A stretch of 64,000 nt of DNA from positions 152,001 to 216,000 of the forward strand of contig NZ_CP102271.1 in NCBI RefSeq assembly GCF_025148785.1, written 5' to 3'. Below, piece by piece: positions 62,348 through 64,000 of this stretch (positions are counted from its first letter, which is position 1; each line of letters starts with the position of its first letter). Below the pieces are notes generated by a model. It was not told where the DNA came from. It saw only the letters and a list, made by a program, of their open reading frames with translations, and ran no database searches. Source of the DNA: Catenibacterium mitsuokai. GTDB lineage: Bacteria > Bacillota_I > Bacilli_A > Erysipelotrichales > Coprobacillaceae. Position numbers and translations under genes: made by a program.

Positions 62348-62364
62348 TTTCCAATTCTTGGAAA
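62348..62364. promoter_or_regulatory. Operator-like palindrome, copy 1
   Basis: TTTCCA, ATTCT, TGGAAA. Same arms and same 5-base spacer as the site at 63299. Confidence 0.55.
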
Positions 62365-62379
62365 ACCTTTCCGGAATAT

Positions 62380-62407
62380 AAAAAAAGAAAGTTCCGAAGA
62401 ACTTTCT
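62380..62407 (-). terminator. Terminator of NagB-like gene
   Basis: AGAAAGTTC, loop CGAA, GAACTTTCT, with seven T on the minus strand. Confidence 0.85.
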
Positions 62408-62415
62408 ATAAAGAC

Positions 62416-63138
62416 TTATAGTCTTTTGTAATCGTCCATGTTTAATTCAGAAGCTGCATCTTTATCACAGATCAATGTCATATTAGGATGAAGCTTTAAA
62501 ACAGTAGATGGTAATTCATCTGTAATAGTTGAATCAAGAACCTGTTTTAAGATACCTGCTTTTTCCTTACCATTTACAATCATCACTAAGTGTTTAACCT
62601 TCATTAAGCTCTTAGGACCCATTGTAAGACTGAATGGAAGATTTTCTCTCTTTGGGTAATCAGGGTTTGCTTTATTCTTAGTAGCACGATCCATTGCATA
62701 AGAATATGAATCCATTGGTGTACATCTAGGACAGTTACTGCAGAAATGACCATCATAGCCAAGACCAATAACCATGACATCAATACCACCTGCACGGCTG
62801 ATTTCTTCATCATATGTTTCCCAGTTTTCCATAGTCATATCATGAATTCTTTCTTCTGGAATATTTGCTTCTTCGAAGAATAATTTCTGCATTTCTTCCC
62901 AGTTAGGACCATAAGGCTTACCATCCATGTATGGTGCTTCATCGAATAAATAATATTCGATATCCTTGAACTTTTCCTGATCTCTTACTTCTGGAGCTAA
63001 CATCTTGTAAAGTTCAATAGGACTTCTGCCTGATGTAAGAGAAATATTCACTCTCTTATCCTGCATCATAGCACCAAGTAAGATGTGCAATGCACTTTCA
63101 CTCATTTTCTGAGTGTTTTCTTCAACGATTAATTTCAT
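62416..63138 (-). CDS. NagB/RpiA-like sugar-phosphate isomerase/deaminase family protein
   Basis: 240 residues of the glucosamine-6-phosphate deaminase/6-phosphogluconolactonase fold: LTSGRSPIELYKML as phosphate loop, YLFDEAPY where NagB has a DEY-type motif, and GLGYDGHFCSNCP where NagB has GIGxDGHIAFNEP. The changed catalytic region means deaminase activity is uncertain; it may act on another amino- or phosphosugar. It has its own strong promoter and is divergent from a PTS permease. Confidence 0.78.
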   Translation of the reverse strand: MKLIVEENTQKMSESALHILLGAMMQDKRVNISLTSGRSPIELYKMLAPEVRDQEKFKDIEYYLFDEAPYMDGKPYGPNWEEMQKLFFEEANIPEERIHDMTMENWETYDEEISRAGGIDVMVIGLGYDGHFCSNCPRCTPMDSYSYAMDRATKNKANPDYPKRENLPFSLTMGPKSLMKVKHLVMIVNGKEKAGILKQVLDSTITDELPSTVLKLHPNMTLICDKDAASELNMDDYKRL

Positions 63139-63187
63139 AATAAATTCCTCCTGTATTTCACAAGAAGATAAAACTCACACACTTCAC

Positions 63188-63215
63188 ATTATAAGCATCA
63201 AACTCTTTCTGTCAA
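63188..63215 (-). promoter_or_regulatory. Promoter of NagB-like gene
   Basis: Minus-strand TTGACA (63210-63215), 16-base spacer, TATAAT (63188-63193). Confidence 0.75.
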
Positions 63216-63298
63216 CCTATAAAAAATTAAAATTATATTGTATATATCGGTGTAATTTGGTGCGCATTATACTTATATAGAGCCGCTTTTGCAAGTGA

Positions 63299-63315
63299 TT
63301 TCCACGATTTGGAAA
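63299..63315. promoter_or_regulatory. Operator-like palindrome, copy 2
   Basis: TTTCCA, CGATT, TGGAAA. Further half-sites TGGAAA at about 63330 and 63350 and TTTTCCA at 63374-63380 line up toward the PTS promoter. Confidence 0.55.
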
Positions 63316-63383
63316 GTTCTTCTATCATATGGAAAGGTGTTTTATATATTGGAAAATACGAGATTTTTTAGGCTTTTCCAAGA

Positions 63384-63389
63384 TATAAT
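63384..63389 (+). promoter_or_regulatory. -10 element of PTS gene
   Basis: TATAAT 28 bases before the start, directly after a TTTTCCA half-site. Confidence 0.55.
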
Positions 63390-63416
63390 GTATCCAACGA
63401 GAAGGGAGGACTCGAC

Positions 63417-64000
63417 ATGAACTTCATGGAAAAATTCAATGAACTAGCAAACCGCACACTAGTGCCTGTTGCAGACAAGTTAGCTAACCAAAGACATCTT
63501 GCTGCAATTCGTGATGGAATGGTTGTTGCTATTCCACTATCAATCATGGGAGGTGCTTGCTTAATTGTATCAACACCACCATTCAAACCTGAAACTCTAC
63601 CAAACTGGGGTTTCATCACTACCATGCTTACAGGATGGTATAACTGGGCTCAGGCCAATAAAGCTGCATTATTATTACCATATAATATGACAATGGCTTT
63701 AATGGGACTATTTATCGCTTTCTCTATTTCTTATCATTTAGCTAAGAAATACAAAATGCCAAGCTTAAATGCAGCTGTTGTTTCTACTGCAGTATTCTTA
63801 ATCGTATCTGCACCAACTACTTCTGCTGTTCCAGCTAATCTCATTACTGATGGTAAATCAGCCACTGATCTACTTGCACTTGCGGGAAGTTATCTACCAA
63901 CAACTTACCTGGATGCAAAGGGTATCTTTACAGCTATTATCGTTTCTATCGGATGTGTAGAAATCATGAACTTCTTATTTAAGAAGAATGTTCGTATTAA
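63417..64000 (+). CDS. PTS cellobiose-type IIC permease, partial
   Basis: Open to the window edge, 194 codons seen. MNFMEKFNELANRTLVPVAD and ANQRHLAAIRDGMVVAIPLS match the N-terminus of the IIC at 44422, followed by hydrophobic helices. AAGGGAGGA at 63402-63410 supports the ATG at 63417. Divergent from the NagB-like gene and preceded by the shared palindrome and half-sites. The substrate cannot be assigned from this part. Confidence 0.85.
   Translation, partial: MNFMEKFNELANRTLVPVADKLANQRHLAAIRDGMVVAIPLSIMGGACLIVSTPPFKPETLPNWGFITTMLTGWYNWAQANKAALLLPYNMTMALMGLFIAFSISYHLAKKYKMPSLNAAVVSTAVFLIVSAPTTSAVPANLITDGKSATDLLALAGSYLPTTYLDAKGIFTAIIVSIGCVEIMNFLFKKNVRI

Overview
This 64 kb window comes from a low-GC Bacillota chromosome, most likely a gut member of the Erysipelotrichales/Coprobacillaceae. 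That placement is inferred from AT-rich codon use, strong AAGGAGG-type ribosome binding sites, many 6-phospho-beta-glucosidase and PTS genes, the DNA-binding/SIS regulators of the RpiR type and an MEP-pathway gene. No marker gene in the window fixes the genus. TGA is used as a stop, so the standard bacterial code applies. Gene content (parA-parB, DUF951, ychF, rpsF-ssb-rpsR, yybS-gdpP-rplI-dnaB, tilS-hpt-ftsH-hslO, lysS) matches what usually lies close to the replication origin in Firmicutes.

Layout. 1-3.3 kb: pssA-psd (phosphatidylethanolamine synthesis) and parAB. 3.4-8.8 kb: a lone GH1 enzyme, an FAD protein with DUF951, an unidentified structured RNA (6579-6700), an RpiR regulator, a polysaccharide deacetylase and a PAP2 phosphatase. 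8.9-12.6 kb: ychF-sortase B, ispD, and rpsF-ssb-rpsR with a candidate S6:S18 leader. 12.6-17.3 kb: a GH1/SemiSWEET/NimA-like cluster with its RpiR regulator, and an M18 aminopeptidase. 17.4-27.5 kb: an EF-G/TetM-like GTPase fused to a NYN ribonuclease domain, csoR-copA with a CopZ-like tail, and yybS-gdpP-rplI-dnaB. 27.5-37.3 kb: an IS1182-like relic, tdk, a HAD phosphatase, prfA-prmC, and tilS-hpt-ftsH-(30-aa peptide)-hslO. 37.3-44.3 kb: an apparently intact IS3-family element, a frameshifted ferredoxin-type membrane gene, dus, and a complete AmmeMemoRadiSam set (Memo-AMMECR1 fusion plus radical SAM). 44.4-49.5 kb: a cellobiose-type operon (PTS IIC, GH1, ROK kinase, RDD protein, RpiR). 50.4-52.2 kb: T-box-regulated lysS.

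52.2-58.3 kb is an accessory region. A decayed duplicate of the last 144 bp of lysS lies 4.2 kb downstream of the intact gene, so the intervening DNA looks like an island that entered at the lysS 3' end. It holds a ParA scrap, an AbiEi antitoxin whose AbiEii partner is fused to a transposase fragment, a lipoprotein, and an AlbA_2-type pseudogene split by a 126-bp MITE with an 8-bp target duplication. Just beyond it lies a 23-bp tandem repeat array directly upstream of an AAA_14/DUF4143 ATPase, then a dead antitoxin gene. 58.4-64 kb returns to chromosomal genes: an XRE membrane regulator, an RsmH paralogue, and a second sugar locus (RpiR, RDD protein, NagB-like protein, divergent PTS IIC running off the window) that shares a TTTCCA-N5-TGGAAA operator-like palindrome.

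Working logic: beta-glucosides enter through PTS permeases, 6-phospho-beta-glucosidases cleave them and a ROK kinase rescues the free sugar. Five RpiR-type regulators in one window point to local sugar-phosphate sensing as the main control theme.
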